Shown: piece after piece, positions 16,698 to 24,215 of the stretch
Layout: each line of letters starts with the position of its first letter
Position numbering within the stretch: position 1 is the first letter of the stretch
Source of the DNA: Baekduia soli
GTDB taxonomy: Bacteria; Actinomycetota; Thermoleophilia; Solirubrobacterales; Solirubrobacteraceae
Reading direction: 5' to 3'
Assembly: GCF_007970665.1 (NCBI RefSeq)
Contig: NZ_CP042430.1
Coordinates: 3,968,001-4,032,000 of the forward strand
Length of the DNA: 64,000 nt
Notes under the pieces: model-generated
Told to the model about the DNA's origin: nothing
Database searches by the model: none
What the model saw: the letters and a program-made list of their open reading frames with translations, nothing else
Position numbers and translations under genes: made by a program

Positions 16698-17389
16698 TCA
16701 GGACCGGCGGGGAACGGCGTCGGGCGCCCGGACGTACTCGGGACGAGCGCGTCGCGCGGCACCGTGGACCCCTCGGCGGCGAGACGGCACAAGGCCCGCG
16801 CACGCACCTGATGCACGGGTGCGTCGTCGTCCGCCACCGCGACGCCCGCCGCCTCCAGGTCCGCCCGGTAGCGTACCGCGCCGTCCCCCACGGCCCGCCA
16901 GGCGCCGGCGCCCGCCGGGACCGCCGCCGCGAGGTCCTCGGGCCGCCGGGCCGCGGGGTCGGAGGTGCGCGCGCCGGCCGCGTCGTAGGCCGCGACGTAG
17001 GCCTCGCCGCGGCGCGCGTCCAGGACGGCCAGGACCGGGCCCGCCTCGCCGCCGTCCTCGCGTGCGCCGGCGGCCAGGGCGTCGAGCGTGGAGACCGCCA
17101 CCAGGCCGACCGCCTCCCCGAGGCCCTGCACGAGCGCGCGGGCCGTGGCCACGCCGATGCGCACACCCGTGAACGTGCCGGGCCCGACGCCGGCGCCGAC
17201 GCGCGTGATCGCGCTCCACTCTACGCCGGCCTCCTGCAGCGCCTCGGCGCACAGCGCCAGCAGCAGAGGGCCGTGGCCGGGCCGCTCTCCGGGGCCCGGG
17301 TCGTGGCGGCGTTGCGCCAGCTGGGCGCCGCCGGGGTCGGCCACGCCGACGACGGTGGCGGGCGTCGCGGTGTCGAAGGCGAGGATCAC
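16698..17389 (-). CDS. tsaB: TsaB, t6A synthesis cofactor; reading frame broken by one base
   Basis: TsaB is the ASKHA-fold partner that TsaD needs for t6A synthesis. A GTG at 17389 (GTGA overlap with tsaE) opens VILAFDTATPATVVG, and GVGPGTFTGVRIGVATARAL (about residues 60-79) is the family signature. Near residue 217 the frame runs on into sense-free Pro-rich sequence. One base added to the CCC run at 16740-16742 gives EYVRAPDAVPRRS, the expected C-terminus, and a stop at 16698. The interval is 692 bases, one short of 231 codons. Because tsaB is normally essential, an assembly error is more likely than loss. Confidence 0.88.
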
Positions 17390-17886
17390 GAGGAGCCCCC
17401 GGCCGGCTCGACCGTGATCGTCCGGCGGTCCCCGCCCGCGTGCGCGAGGGTCACGCGGGCACGCACGTGCTCCAGGCCGGGTTCGGCCACCTCGGGCCAC
17501 TCGACGAACGCGACGGCGTCCGGCGTGAGGTAGTCGTCCAGGAGCGCCGGGTCCTCGTCGTCCAGCGAGGCGAGGCGGTGCAGGTCGAGGTGGGCGATCG
17601 GCACCCGGCCGTCGTAGCGGCGCCCGATCGTGAACGTCGGGCTCGTCACAGGCCCGTCGTAGCCCAGCGCCCGGGCGGCGCCGCGCACGAACGTGGTCTT
17701 GCCCGATCCCATCTCGCCGGCGAGCAGGACGACGTCGCCGGGGCTCAGCCGCGCGGCCAGCGCGGCGCCGACGGCCTCGGTCTGCTCGGCGGCGGCCGTG
17801 GTCGTGGTCGTGGGGCGGCTGTCGCTAGAAGCGCTCAGGGGCGGAGCGCAGCCGCAGGCCGATGCCCACGACCAGCAGCGCGGCAC
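17386..17886 (-). CDS. tsaE: tRNA threonylcarbamoyladenosine biosynthesis ATPase TsaE
   Basis: This P-loop protein has Walker A LLAGEMGSGKTTFVRGA (about residues 54-70), SPTFTIGRRYDG and the HLDLHRL motif. The family usually begins about 20 residues before the P-loop region. The only conventional start is ATG 17886, which overlaps the preceding LPXTG gene by 62 bases; a CTG near 17838 would avoid the overlap. TsaE drives turnover of the TsaBD complex. Confidence 0.92.
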   Translation of the reverse strand: MPRCWSWASACGCAPPLSASSDSRPTTTTTAAAEQTEAVGAALAARLSPGDVVLLAGEMGSGKTTFVRGAARALGYDGPVTSPTFTIGRRYDGRVPIAHLDLHRLASLDDEDPALLDDYLTPDAVAFVEWPEVAEPGLEHVRARVTLAHAGGDRRTITVEPAGGSS

Positions 17887-18265
17887 CGGCGATGACCAGG
17901 ACGCGCGCGTCGGTGCCCGTGTTGGGCAGCGTCTGCGCGGAGGCGCCCGTCGACGTCGTCGTCGACGGCGTCGGGCCGGTGGACGTCCCCGGGGATGTCC
18001 CCGAGCCGCCCGACGAGCCCGACCCGGAGGTGCCCGAGCCGCCCTGGGGCGTGGGCGAGAGGGTGCCGCTGGGCGTCGTGATCGTCTTGGCCTTCGCCGA
18101 GCCCGAGCCCGAGGTCGTCGTCTTCGCCGACCCGCCGAACGGGTCCTGGTACTGCTGATCGCCCGCGCCCTGGGCGAGGGCGAGGCTCACGGGCAGGGCG
18201 GCTCCCAGGCAGGCGACAGCGAGCAGCACCGCGATCCGGCGGCAAACGGACGGCACCGGCATCAT
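17825..18265 (-). CDS. small cell-wall-anchored protein with LPNTG sorting signal
   Basis: This 146-residue protein has a signal peptide (hydrophobic residues about 10-32, cleavage likely after ALAQG). A Ser/Thr/Gly/Pro-rich stalk follows over residues 45-110. The C-terminus has LPNTG, a hydrophobic helix and a short positively charged tail, the full sortase signal. The exposed stalk has no recognisable domain. Tandem ATG codons at 18265 and 18262 are both possible starts. It lies directly upstream of tsaE and is divergent from the glycosyltransferase-flippase gene. Its function is unknown. Confidence 0.82.
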   Translation of the reverse strand: MMPVPSVCRRIAVLLAVACLGAALPVSLALAQGAGDQQYQDPFGGSAKTTTSGSGSAKAKTITTPSGTLSPTPQGGSGTSGSGSSGGSGTSPGTSTGPTPSTTTSTGASAQTLPNTGTDARVLVIAGAALLVVGIGLRLRSAPERF

Positions 18266-18305
18266 TGTATGGCTGCGCCGGACACCATCGCTCCCCCGTG
18301 CGCGG

Positions 18306-18311
18306 TAGCGT
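18306..18311 (+). promoter_or_regulatory. -10-like box TAGCGT for glycosyltransferase-flippase gene
   Basis: TAGCGT lies nine bases before the GTG at 18321 in a 55-base divergent intergenic gap. Confidence 0.45.
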
Positions 18312-18320
18312 GCCGCTGCC

Positions 18321-20723
18321 GTGACGTCCGAGGAGCACTCCAGCACCCCGCGGCACATCCTGCTGCTCACCGACCGCGACTGGACCCACCCCCAGGGCGG
18401 CGGCACGGGCACCAACCTCCACGGCCAGGTCTCGCGCTGGATCGCGTGGGGGCACCGCGTCACGGTCATCGCGGGCTCCTACCCCGGCGCCGCCCGCCTC
18501 GAGCAGCCCCACCCGCTGCTGACGATCCACCGCATGGGCGGCCGCATGACCGTCTTCGGGCGCGCCGCGCTGGCCACGTGGCGCGGGGTCGGGCGCGACG
18601 CCGACGTCGTCCTGGAGGTCGTCAACGGCATCGCGTTCTTCACGCCGCTGTGGTGGTGGCTGCGCGCGCCGCGGGTCACGCTGGTCCACCACGTCCACCA
18701 GGACCACTACGTCGCCGAGATGGGCCGGCGCGGGCGCCTGGCCGCCCTGGTGGCCGAGCGCCTGCCGCTGCAGACGCTCTACCGCCACCACCAGTTCCTG
18801 ACCATCTCGGACTCGGCGCGCCGCGACCTCATCGGCCTGGGCATCCCGGCCGACCAGATCCACGTCGCCTACCTCGGCGTGGAGCCCGAGGCGTTCGCGC
18901 AGGGCCGGCGCAGCGAGCAGCCCACGCTGCTCTACCTCGGGCGCCTCAAGCAGTACAAGCGCCTCGAGGTCCTCCTCGACGTCCTGGAGGGCATCCCGGG
19001 CGCACGGCTGGAGGTCGCCGGCGAGGGGGACCACCGCGCCGCGCTGGAGGCCGAGATCGACGCGCGGGGCCTGCACGACCGCGTGACGCTGCACGGCTTC
19101 GTCACCGAGGAGGACAAGCGCGAGCTCTACGCGCGGGCGTGGGTCAACCTCACGGCCTCCTCGGCCGAGGGCTGGTGCCTGACGGTCATGGAGGCCGCCG
19201 CCGCCGGCACGCCGAGCGCGGCGATGGCCGTCGGCGGGCTGCCCGAGTCGATCGTCGACGAGCAGACCGGCCTGCTGGCCGACACCCCGGAGGAGCTGGC
19301 CCGCAAGGTCGCCCGCCTGGTGGCCGACCCCGACCGCCGCGACGAGCTCGGCGAGGCGGCGCGCGCCCGCGCCCGCGGCTTCACCTGGGACGGGACCGCC
19401 CGGGCCAACCTGACGGTCCTCGAGCACGTCGCCGACGCGCGCCGGCCGCGGCTGCGCGACGCGATGCGCCGGTCCGAGACCGGCGCCGCGGCCGGGCTGG
19501 CGGGCGCGACGCTGCTCAACAACGCCGTCCAGCTCGTCTTCGTCGTGCTCTTCAGCCGTCTGCTGGGCGCCGACGGCTACGGCGCGCTCGCCGCGATCGT
19601 CTCGGGCTTCCTGATCCTCATGGTCGGCGGCCAGTCCGTGCAGGTCGCGGCCGCGCGCGAGGCGACCCTCGGCCACCTGGGCGCGGGCGGCGGGCTCCGG
19701 GGCACGCTCGCGCGCTGGACGCGCCAGCTCATCGCCGCGACCGTCGTGCTGGCCGCGCTCGGCGTCCTCGTGCGCCATCCGCTGGCCCACCTGCTGGGCA
19801 CGCCCGAGCATCCGTGGGCCGCGGCGTCGCTGCTGCCGACGGGGTCGCTGTGGCTGCTGCTGTCGCTGCAGCGCGGCGTGCTGCAGGGGCTGAGGGCCTA
19901 CGCGCCCGTCGGGATCTCGATCGTCGGCGAGGCGTTCGGGCGGATCCTCTGCGGGCTGGCGCTGTGGGGCGTCGGGCTCGGCGTGACGGGCGCCTACCTG
20001 GGCAACCCGCTGGCCTTCGTGCTCATGGCGCTGTGGCTCTCGCGCCGGCTGGCGCAGATGCTCGGCCCGCTGCCCGACGGCCCACCGCAGGCCACGCGGC
20101 CGCTGAGCGGCCTGGTCGGCGACAACTGGCTGCCGCTGCTGGGCCTGCTGCTGCTCGCCGTGCTGCAGAACGTCGACGTGATCGTCGGGCGCCACGAGTT
20201 CCACGGCGACTCCGCCGGGTCCTACGCGGTGGCCGCCGTCGCCGCCAAGTCCGTGGTGTGGGTCGCGATCGGCGTCGGCCTGCAGCTGCTGCCCGAGGCC
20301 ACGCGCCGCGCCGCCGCCGGCCTGGACCCGCGCCCCGCGCTGCTGCGGGCGCTCGGCGTGCTGGCGGCCGTCGCGGCGCCGGCGCTCATCATCTTCGCGC
20401 TCATCCCCCACTTCCTGCTGCGCGTGGCGTTCGGCCCGGACCTCACGGAGGCCTCGGGTGCGCTGCCCGTGCTGGGCGTGGCGATGACCCTGCTGGCGGT
20501 GGCCTACCTCACCGTGCAGTACATGGTCGCGCTCGGCGAGCTGCGCTTCGTGTGGGTCCTCGGCGTCGTGGCGGTCGTGGAGCCGTTCCTGCTGAGCGCC
20601 GGGCACTTCACGCTGCTGTCCTACGCCACCGTGGTGCTGGGCCTGCAGCTCGTGGCGGCCTCCGCCGTCCTGGCCCTCGGGCTGCGCGCGCGCCGCGGCG
20701 CGCCGGTGGCGCAGACGGCCTGA
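18321..20723 (+). CDS. fusion of GT4-type glycosyltransferase and MOP-family polysaccharide flippase
   Basis: This 800-residue protein has two parts. Residues about 10-375 are a GT-B glycosyltransferase with LLYLGRLKQYKRLEVLLDVL (start of the C-terminal Rossmann domain), ASSAEGWCLTVMEAAAAGTP (the E-x7-E sugar-nucleotide region) and VGGLPESIVDEQTG. From about 385 to the end there are 12-14 hydrophobic segments in the Wzx/MATE-like export pattern, starting LAGATLLNNAVQLVFVVLFS. Normally these are separate proteins of cell-surface glycan pathways. One chain would put a lipid-linked sugar transferase and its exporter together at the membrane. No other glycan genes flank it. The frame is continuous. 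Confidence 0.88.
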   Translation: MTSEEHSSTPRHILLLTDRDWTHPQGGGTGTNLHGQVSRWIAWGHRVTVIAGSYPGAARLEQPHPLLTIHRMGGRMTVFGRAALATWRGVGRDADVVLEVVNGIAFFTPLWWWLRAPRVTLVHHVHQDHYVAEMGRRGRLAALVAERLPLQTLYRHHQFLTISDSARRDLIGLGIPADQIHVAYLGVEPEAFAQGRRSEQPTLLYLGRLKQYKRLEVLLDVLEGIPGARLEVAGEGDHRAALEAEIDARGLHDRVTLHGFVTEEDKRELYARAWVNLTASSAEGWCLTVMEAAAAGTPSAAMAVGGLPESIVDEQTGLLADTPEELARKVARLVADPDRRDELGEAARARARGFTWDGTARANLTVLEHVADARRPRLRDAMRRSETGAAAGLAGATLLNNAVQLVFVVLFSRLLGADGYGALAAIVSGFLILMVGGQSVQVAAAREATLGHLGAGGGLRGTLARWTRQLIAATVVLAALGVLVRHPLAHLLGTPEHPWAAASLLPTGSLWLLLSLQRGVLQGLRAYAPVGISIVGEAFGRILCGLALWGVGLGVTGAYLGNPLAFVLMALWLSRRLAQMLGPLPDGPPQATRPLSGLVGDNWLPLLGLLLLAVLQNVDVIVGRHEFHGDSAGSYAVAAVAAKSVVWVAIGVGLQLLPEATRRAAAGLDPRPALLRALGVLAAVAAPALIIFALIPHFLLRVAFGPDLTEASGALPVLGVAMTLLAVAYLTVQYMVALGELRFVWVLGVVAVVEPFLLSAGHFTLLSYATVVLGLQLVAASAVLALGLRARRGAPVAQTA

Positions 20724-20787
20724 GGGGCCCCGGGGCGCGCGGGAGTCGTCTCGTCACGCCTATGCGGGGATGAGGCGACCCACGACC

Positions 20788-20838
20788 GGGACTCTGGGTC
20801 GGATCGAGCGTCCTCTGGACACTCGACGCGACCCACGG
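20788..20838 (+). repeat. dispersed hairpin-forming repeat, copy 1
   Basis: This element is repeated at 44254-44307 on the other strand with about three mismatches over 54 bases. Its core (20796-20834) folds as GGGTCG...CGACCC outside and CGAGCGTCC-TCT-GGACACTCG inside. It lies between a plus-strand gene end and decayed sequence, so it is not tied to an obvious start codon here. Confidence 0.85.
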
Positions 20839-20904
20839 CGGGACGATCCCGCCGCGCACAGGCTGCGCCGAGCGCCACGAGCGCCCAGCGCCCGCTACAC
20901 CCGG

Positions 20905-20938
20905 GCCGCCCCCGGCGTCCGAGGACGCCGGGGGCGGC
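20905..20938. terminator. perfect 16-base inverted repeat
   Basis: GCCGCCCCCGGCGTCC (20905-20920) is followed after GA by its exact complement (20923-20938). This very stable hairpin sits between the flippase gene end and soxR and could terminate transcription from either side. Confidence 0.6.
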
Positions 20939-21084
20939 ACACCGGTCGAGGACGCCTCGATCCGGTCGCGGCCGCGGTTCTTGGCCGCATACGTCGAGGT
21001 CTCCCCCTGGGAGTCGGTGCCCCGCAGCGTGATCGTGTAGGCCTCCTGCGGGCCCTGCCGCGCCCCGGCGACACGCGCCCTGGC
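20905..21084 (-). pseudogene. fragment of a secreted protein C-terminus
   Basis: In one minus-strand frame the intergenic DNA reads QGPQEAYTITLRGTDSQGE, then TSTYAAKNRGRDRIEASSTG, then a Pro/Gly tail. This has the look of the end of an extracellular beta-rich domain. There is no start codon or upstream domain, and the frame runs on without a natural end into the dispersed repeat. I take it as the remnant of a deleted gene; its parent family is not certain. Confidence 0.45.
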
Positions 21085-21136
21085 CGGCGGCCGCGCTCGC
21101 CTGGCCCGGCTGCAGCGCGTCTTCGGCGACCGACGC

Positions 21137-21589
21137 TCAGGCGCCGCGCGGGTCGCCCATCCAGTAGCGCGGCCCCGGTCCCCCGCGGCCGGCGCGGTCG
21201 CCCGGGTTGGCCAGCCGGCAGCGCTGCATGGACAGGCAGCCGCAGCCGATGCACTCCGTCAGCGAGCCGCGGAGGCGCTCGAGCTCGGCGATCCGCTCGT
21301 CGATGCGCCGCGCCCAGCCGCGCGACAGGCGGTCCCAGTCGCGGCGGCCCGGCACGCGGTCGCCGGGCAGGCGCGCCAGCTCGGCCGCGATCTCCTCCAG
21401 GCTCAGTCCCACCCGCTGGGCGAAGACGATGAACGCGATCCGGCGCAGCGTGGCGCGCGGATAGCGCCGGCGGCCCGAGCCCGCGCGGTCCGACGTGATG
21501 AGCCCGCGCTCCTCGTAGAAGCGCAGCGCCGAGGCCGCGACGCCGCTGCGCCGGGCGACCTCGCCGATGGTCAGCAGCTCGGTGGACAC
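21137..21589 (-). CDS. soxR: redox-sensitive transcriptional activator SoxR
   Basis: This 150-residue MerR-family protein has the N-terminal winged helix LTIGEVARRSGVAASALRFY (about residues 6-25), a dimerisation helix, and the [2Fe-2S] ligand set CIGCGCLSMQRC (C-x2-C-x-C-x5-C, about 121-132). The start is GTG 21589. A SoxR-type operator lies 31 bases upstream, between soxR and the divergent DUF5519 gene, so it probably controls itself and that neighbour in response to redox-cycling compounds. Confidence 0.95.
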   Translation of the reverse strand: MSTELLTIGEVARRSGVAASALRFYEERGLITSDRAGSGRRRYPRATLRRIAFIVFAQRVGLSLEEIAAELARLPGDRVPGRRDWDRLSRGWARRIDERIAELERLRGSLTECIGCGCLSMQRCRLANPGDRAGRGGPGPRYWMGDPRGA

Positions 21590-21619
21590 GCCGACACGAC
21601 AGCACGACGGGGCCTGGAC

Positions 21620-21635
21620 TTCAAGTTCACTTGAA
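21620..21635. promoter_or_regulatory. SoxR operator
   Basis: TTCAAGTTCACTTGAA is a 16-base inverted repeat (TTCAAGT-TC-ACTTGAA) that matches the CAAGTT-AACTTG core of known SoxR boxes. It lies in the intergenic region between soxR and the DUF5519 gene. Confidence 0.88.
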
Positions 21636-21677
21636 CTTGTAGCCTCCGGGTCTCGCACCGGCGACCCCCGAGGAGGC

Positions 21678-22007
21678 ATGGTGACCCAGCACCCCACACC
21701 CAGCGAGCGCATCACGGCCGAGGTCGGTTCGTGGCCCGGCGTGCAGTCGGGCACCGGCCGTCGCGGCGAGTTCGCGTTCCGCGTCGGCGACCGCGAGATC
21801 GGCCACCTGCACGGCGACCTCAGCGCGCACTTCGGCTTCCCCCGCGACGTCGGCGCGCGCCTGCGCGAGGACGGCCGGGTGGGCCCGCACCCGGTCAACC
21901 CCCACTCCACCAAGATGGCCGCCCGTGCGCTGACCACCGACGCCGACGTCCAGGACGTCATCGCGCTCATGCGCCTCAACTACGACCGCGTCACCGCACG
22001 CGGCTGA
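21678..22007 (+). CDS. DUF5519/luciferase-domain protein, probable SoxR target
   Basis: This 109-residue protein has the pattern ITAEVGSWPGVQSGTGRRGE, FAFRVGDREIGHLHGD and a C-terminal VIALMRLNYDRV. I associate this with the small DUF5519 family, annotated in databases as luciferase domain; I know of no proven reaction. AGGAGG is only one base before the ATG, so the adjacent GTG at 21681 may be the true start. The SoxR box 43 bases upstream suggests redox induction. Confidence 0.75.
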   Translation: MVTQHPTPSERITAEVGSWPGVQSGTGRRGEFAFRVGDREIGHLHGDLSAHFGFPRDVGARLREDGRVGPHPVNPHSTKMAARALTTDADVQDVIALMRLNYDRVTARG

Positions 22008-22045
22008 GCGCGTCGGCCACGCCGACGCATCTGCCTGCGCGCGGG

Positions 22046-22492
22046 CTACTGCGGGCCGTGCCGGGTGACGGTGAGGCCGGCCGCCGCGACGTCGGCGCCG
22101 GGCGCCATGGCCTCCAGGCGCCGATGGAAGGCGTAGGCGACGCGGATCGCGTGGGCCTTGGCCGCCGTCGCGCGCTCTCCGGCGAACAGCTCGTCGACGG
22201 TCCGCCCCCAAAGCACGAGCCAGCGCTCGAAGTGCCCGGAGCGCAGCGGCACCTTGGCGTTGAGGTCGGCGTGGGGCCCGAACGCCCCGCCCGTGTAGGT
22301 CTTGGCGCCGAGCAGCACGGTCTCCCAGAACGCGGCGATGACGGGCACGTGGGCCTCGAGGTCCAGGTGGGCGACGTCGGTGAAGATGAAGCCGATGATC
22401 GGGTCCGTCATCGCCCGGGCGTAGAAGGCGCGCACGAGCCGCTCGCAGTCCTCACGGGTCTCGATGTCGTGCAGCTCGGTGGCGCCCTCCAT
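22046..22492 (-). CDS. group III truncated haemoglobin
   Basis: This 148-residue globin has the two-over-two start DCERLVRAFYARAMTDPIIG, FTDVAHLDLEAHVPVIAAFW and VPLRSGHFERWLVLW, in which the His is the proximal haem ligand. Group III proteins bind O2 or NO. It directly follows the SRPBCC gene on the same strand (eight-base gap) and is probably co-transcribed with the arsR-SRPBCC pair. ATG 22492 is used; a GTG eight bases upstream is possible. Confidence 0.88.
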   Translation of the reverse strand: MEGATELHDIETREDCERLVRAFYARAMTDPIIGFIFTDVAHLDLEAHVPVIAAFWETVLLGAKTYTGGAFGPHADLNAKVPLRSGHFERWLVLWGRTVDELFAGERATAAKAHAIRVAYAFHRRLEAMAPGADVAAAGLTVTRHGPQ

Positions 22493-22500
22493 GCCCTGCA

Positions 22501-23024
22501 CTATGCCAACTGGCCTGCGGCGGCCGCTCGGCCGGCGGCCTGCCGCGCCAGGACCTCGTCCAGCCGCTGGTAGGTCTCGTCGACGCCCGACGCCATGCCC
22601 GAGCCGAGCATGCCGTCGCGCTCCTGCACGGTGTGGAAGACCGAGACCGTCGTGACCCGCGTGCGGTCCCCGAGGTCCTCGAACGTCGCGGTCTCGACGG
22701 ACACATGGCCCGGCATGCCCTCCCACTCGAAGGTCTGCACGATGCGCTCGGGCGGCGTGACCTCGCGGTAGGTCCCGCGGAAGGCGGTCTCGGCGCCGTC
22801 GCATCCGATCGCCACGAAGCGCCAGGACCCGCCGGGGCGCACGTCCATCCGGTCGACGCGCGTGGTCATCGACCGCGGCCCCCACCACTCGGGGATGAGC
22901 TGCGGGTCGGTGTAGACCGCGAAGACGCGGTCGCGCGGCGCGTCGAAGACGCGCTCGATGTGGATCTCGCGCTCGGCGGGCGTGGTGATCGCCGCCGTGC
23001 GGGCCTGCCGGGGCCGGAGGTCAT
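22501..23024 (-). CDS. SRPBCC/AHSA1-family protein, frame broken near N-terminus
   Basis: The body IHIERVFDAPRDRVFAVYTD, then PQLIPEWWGPRS and VETATFEDLGDRTRVTTVSV, is a typical AHSA1-like START domain. In its own frame it has no start codon. The natural start is the ATG at 23024, which overlaps the arsR stop (ATGA), but it is one base out of frame. Adding one base to the four-C run at 23010-23013 joins MTSGP to the body. The interval is 524 bases, one short of 175 codons. If uncorrected, translation could begin only at an internal ATG (22869), losing the first strands of the fold. Pairing with ArsR is very common in this family. Confidence 0.75.
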
Positions 23025-23356
23025 GTCGTCGTTCCCTTCGTGCGGTCGAGCAGCGCGCCGAACCGGTCGAGGCGCCCGTCCAGCATCTGCAGGTACATGT
23101 CGGTCCACGCCCGGAGGTCCTCCAGGTGCCGGGGCCCGGGCGTGCAGCGACGGGCGCGGCCCACCTTCTCGGTGGTCACGAGCCCCGCCTCCTCGAGGAC
23201 GCGGACGTGCTTCTTCATGCCCGTCAGCGAGATGCCGGCGGGCTCCGCGAGCTCGGTGATCGTCGCGCCGCCGCGCCCGAGACGCTCCAGGACCGCCCGG
23301 CGCGTCGGGTCCGCCAGCGCGCCGAGGGTGCGGTCGAGCTGCTGATACTGAACCAT
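23021..23356 (-). CDS. ArsR-family transcriptional regulator
   Basis: This 111-residue winged-helix protein has LGALADPTRRAVLERLGRGG (about residues 10-29), GISLTGMKKHVRVLEEAGLV (recognition region) and TEKVGRARRCTPG. It belongs to the ArsR subgroup usually followed by an SRPBCC gene; no metal-binding Cys motif is present. The ATG at 23356 is preferred over upstream options because TACACT lies seven bases before it. A perfect palindrome covers the start codon, indicating autorepression. Confidence 0.9.
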   Translation of the reverse strand: MVQYQQLDRTLGALADPTRRAVLERLGRGGATITELAEPAGISLTGMKKHVRVLEEAGLVTTEKVGRARRCTPGPRHLEDLRAWTDMYLQMLDGRLDRFGALLDRTKGTTT

Positions 23357-23369
23357 TAGGTTCAGTGTA
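23348..23369 (-). promoter_or_regulatory. overlapping leaderless promoter and palindromic operator of arsR
   Basis: CTGAACC-ATTA-GGTTCAG (23348-23365) is a perfect inverted repeat spanning the ATG. The -10 TACACT (23369-23364, minus strand) ends seven bases before the ATG. A bound dimer would cover the transcription and translation start. Confidence 0.75.
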
Positions 23370-23439
23370 GTGACGCCGGCGTCCGGGCGCAAGCGTGCCC
23401 CGCAGTGCGACCGGCCCGCGCGCTAGCGTCGGCCCCCCG

Positions 23440-23772
23440 ATGCCCTACGACGAGGACCTCGCCAACCGCCTGCGCGAGCTGCTCTCCGAGCTCGACGCCG
23501 TGACCGAGCGCAAGATGTTCGGCGGGCTGGCCTTCATGGTCGACGGCCACCTCGCGGTCGCCGCGTCGCGCACCGGCGGGCTGCTCGTGCGCCTGGACCC
23601 GGCCGACACCGACGCCGCGCTGGCGCGCCCGCACGCCGAGCGCATGGTCATGGGCGGGCGCTCCATGGACGGCTGGATCCTCGTCGCCGCCGAGGGCGTG
23701 CGGACCCGGCGCCAGGCCGGCGCCTGGGTCCGGCGCAGCCTCGTGTTCATCGCGACGCTTCCGCCGAAGTAG
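23440..23772 (+). CDS. TfoX N-terminal-domain protein
   Basis: This 110-residue protein has the TfoX_N pattern: LSELDAVTERKMFGGLAFMV (about residues 11-30), LLVRLDPADTDAAL and the late MGGRSMDGWILVAAEGVRT. Despite the name, stand-alone copies in Actinobacteria have no shown competence role. TAGCGT at 23424-23429 lies ten bases before the ATG, and no ribosome-binding site is seen. Confidence 0.85.
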   Translation: MPYDEDLANRLRELLSELDAVTERKMFGGLAFMVDGHLAVAASRTGGLLVRLDPADTDAALARPHAERMVMGGRSMDGWILVAAEGVRTRRQAGAWVRRSLVFIATLPPK

Positions 23773-23775
23773 CCC

Positions 23776-24207
23776 TCAGCGCCCGCCGACCGTCGTGCCG
23801 CCCCAATCCTCGGGGGCGACGTCGGCCAGCGTCTCGGAGAACGTCCAACGGTGACCGGCCGGGTCGGCGGCCTCGTACTGGCGCTCGCCGTACGCGAAGT
23901 CGGTGGGCTCCATGAGGATCCGTGCGCCGTGCTCGCGGGCGCGGGCGCAGTGCGCGGAGGCGTCGTCGACGCGGACCATCACGGAGTGCGAGGCGCCGTC
24001 GGCGTCCGGCGGGCGGCGCGCGCCGCGCACGTCGCGGACGATGACGGCGCCGTCGCCGACCTTGAGCTGGGCGCGGTGGTCCTCGCCGATGCGCACGCTC
24101 TCGCGGAAGCCGAACGCGTCGTGCAGCCACGCCACGGCCGCGCGCACGTCGGGGTAGACCAGGACCGGGACCACGGTGCTCGGCGGGATCGAGCGGTTGG
24201 GCTTCAT
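23776..24207 (-). CDS. VOC-superfamily (glyoxalase/bleomycin-resistance-like) protein
   Basis: This 143-residue protein has the two beta-alpha-beta-beta-beta modules of the VOC fold: VVPVLVYPDVRAAVAWLHDA, FGFRESVRIGEDHRAQL, MVRVDDASAHCARAREHGAR and ADPAGHRWTFSETL. The family covers lyases, dioxygenases and binding proteins, and the substrate cannot be read. It is convergent with the TfoX gene (three-base gap). TAGCCT lies eight bases before the ATG. Confidence 0.85.
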   Translation of the reverse strand: MKPNRSIPPSTVVPVLVYPDVRAAVAWLHDAFGFRESVRIGEDHRAQLKVGDGAVIVRDVRGARRPPDADGASHSVMVRVDDASAHCARAREHGARILMEPTDFAYGERQYEAADPAGHRWTFSETLADVAPEDWGGTTVGGR

Positions 24208-24215
24208 GGCCGCCG

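Noticed and set aside
13068-20773. Long plus-strand frames of about 1000 codons each
   Set aside because: They are out-of-frame readings of the MprF-like and flippase genes and antisense of tsaD-tsaE; Arg/Pro-rich without structure.
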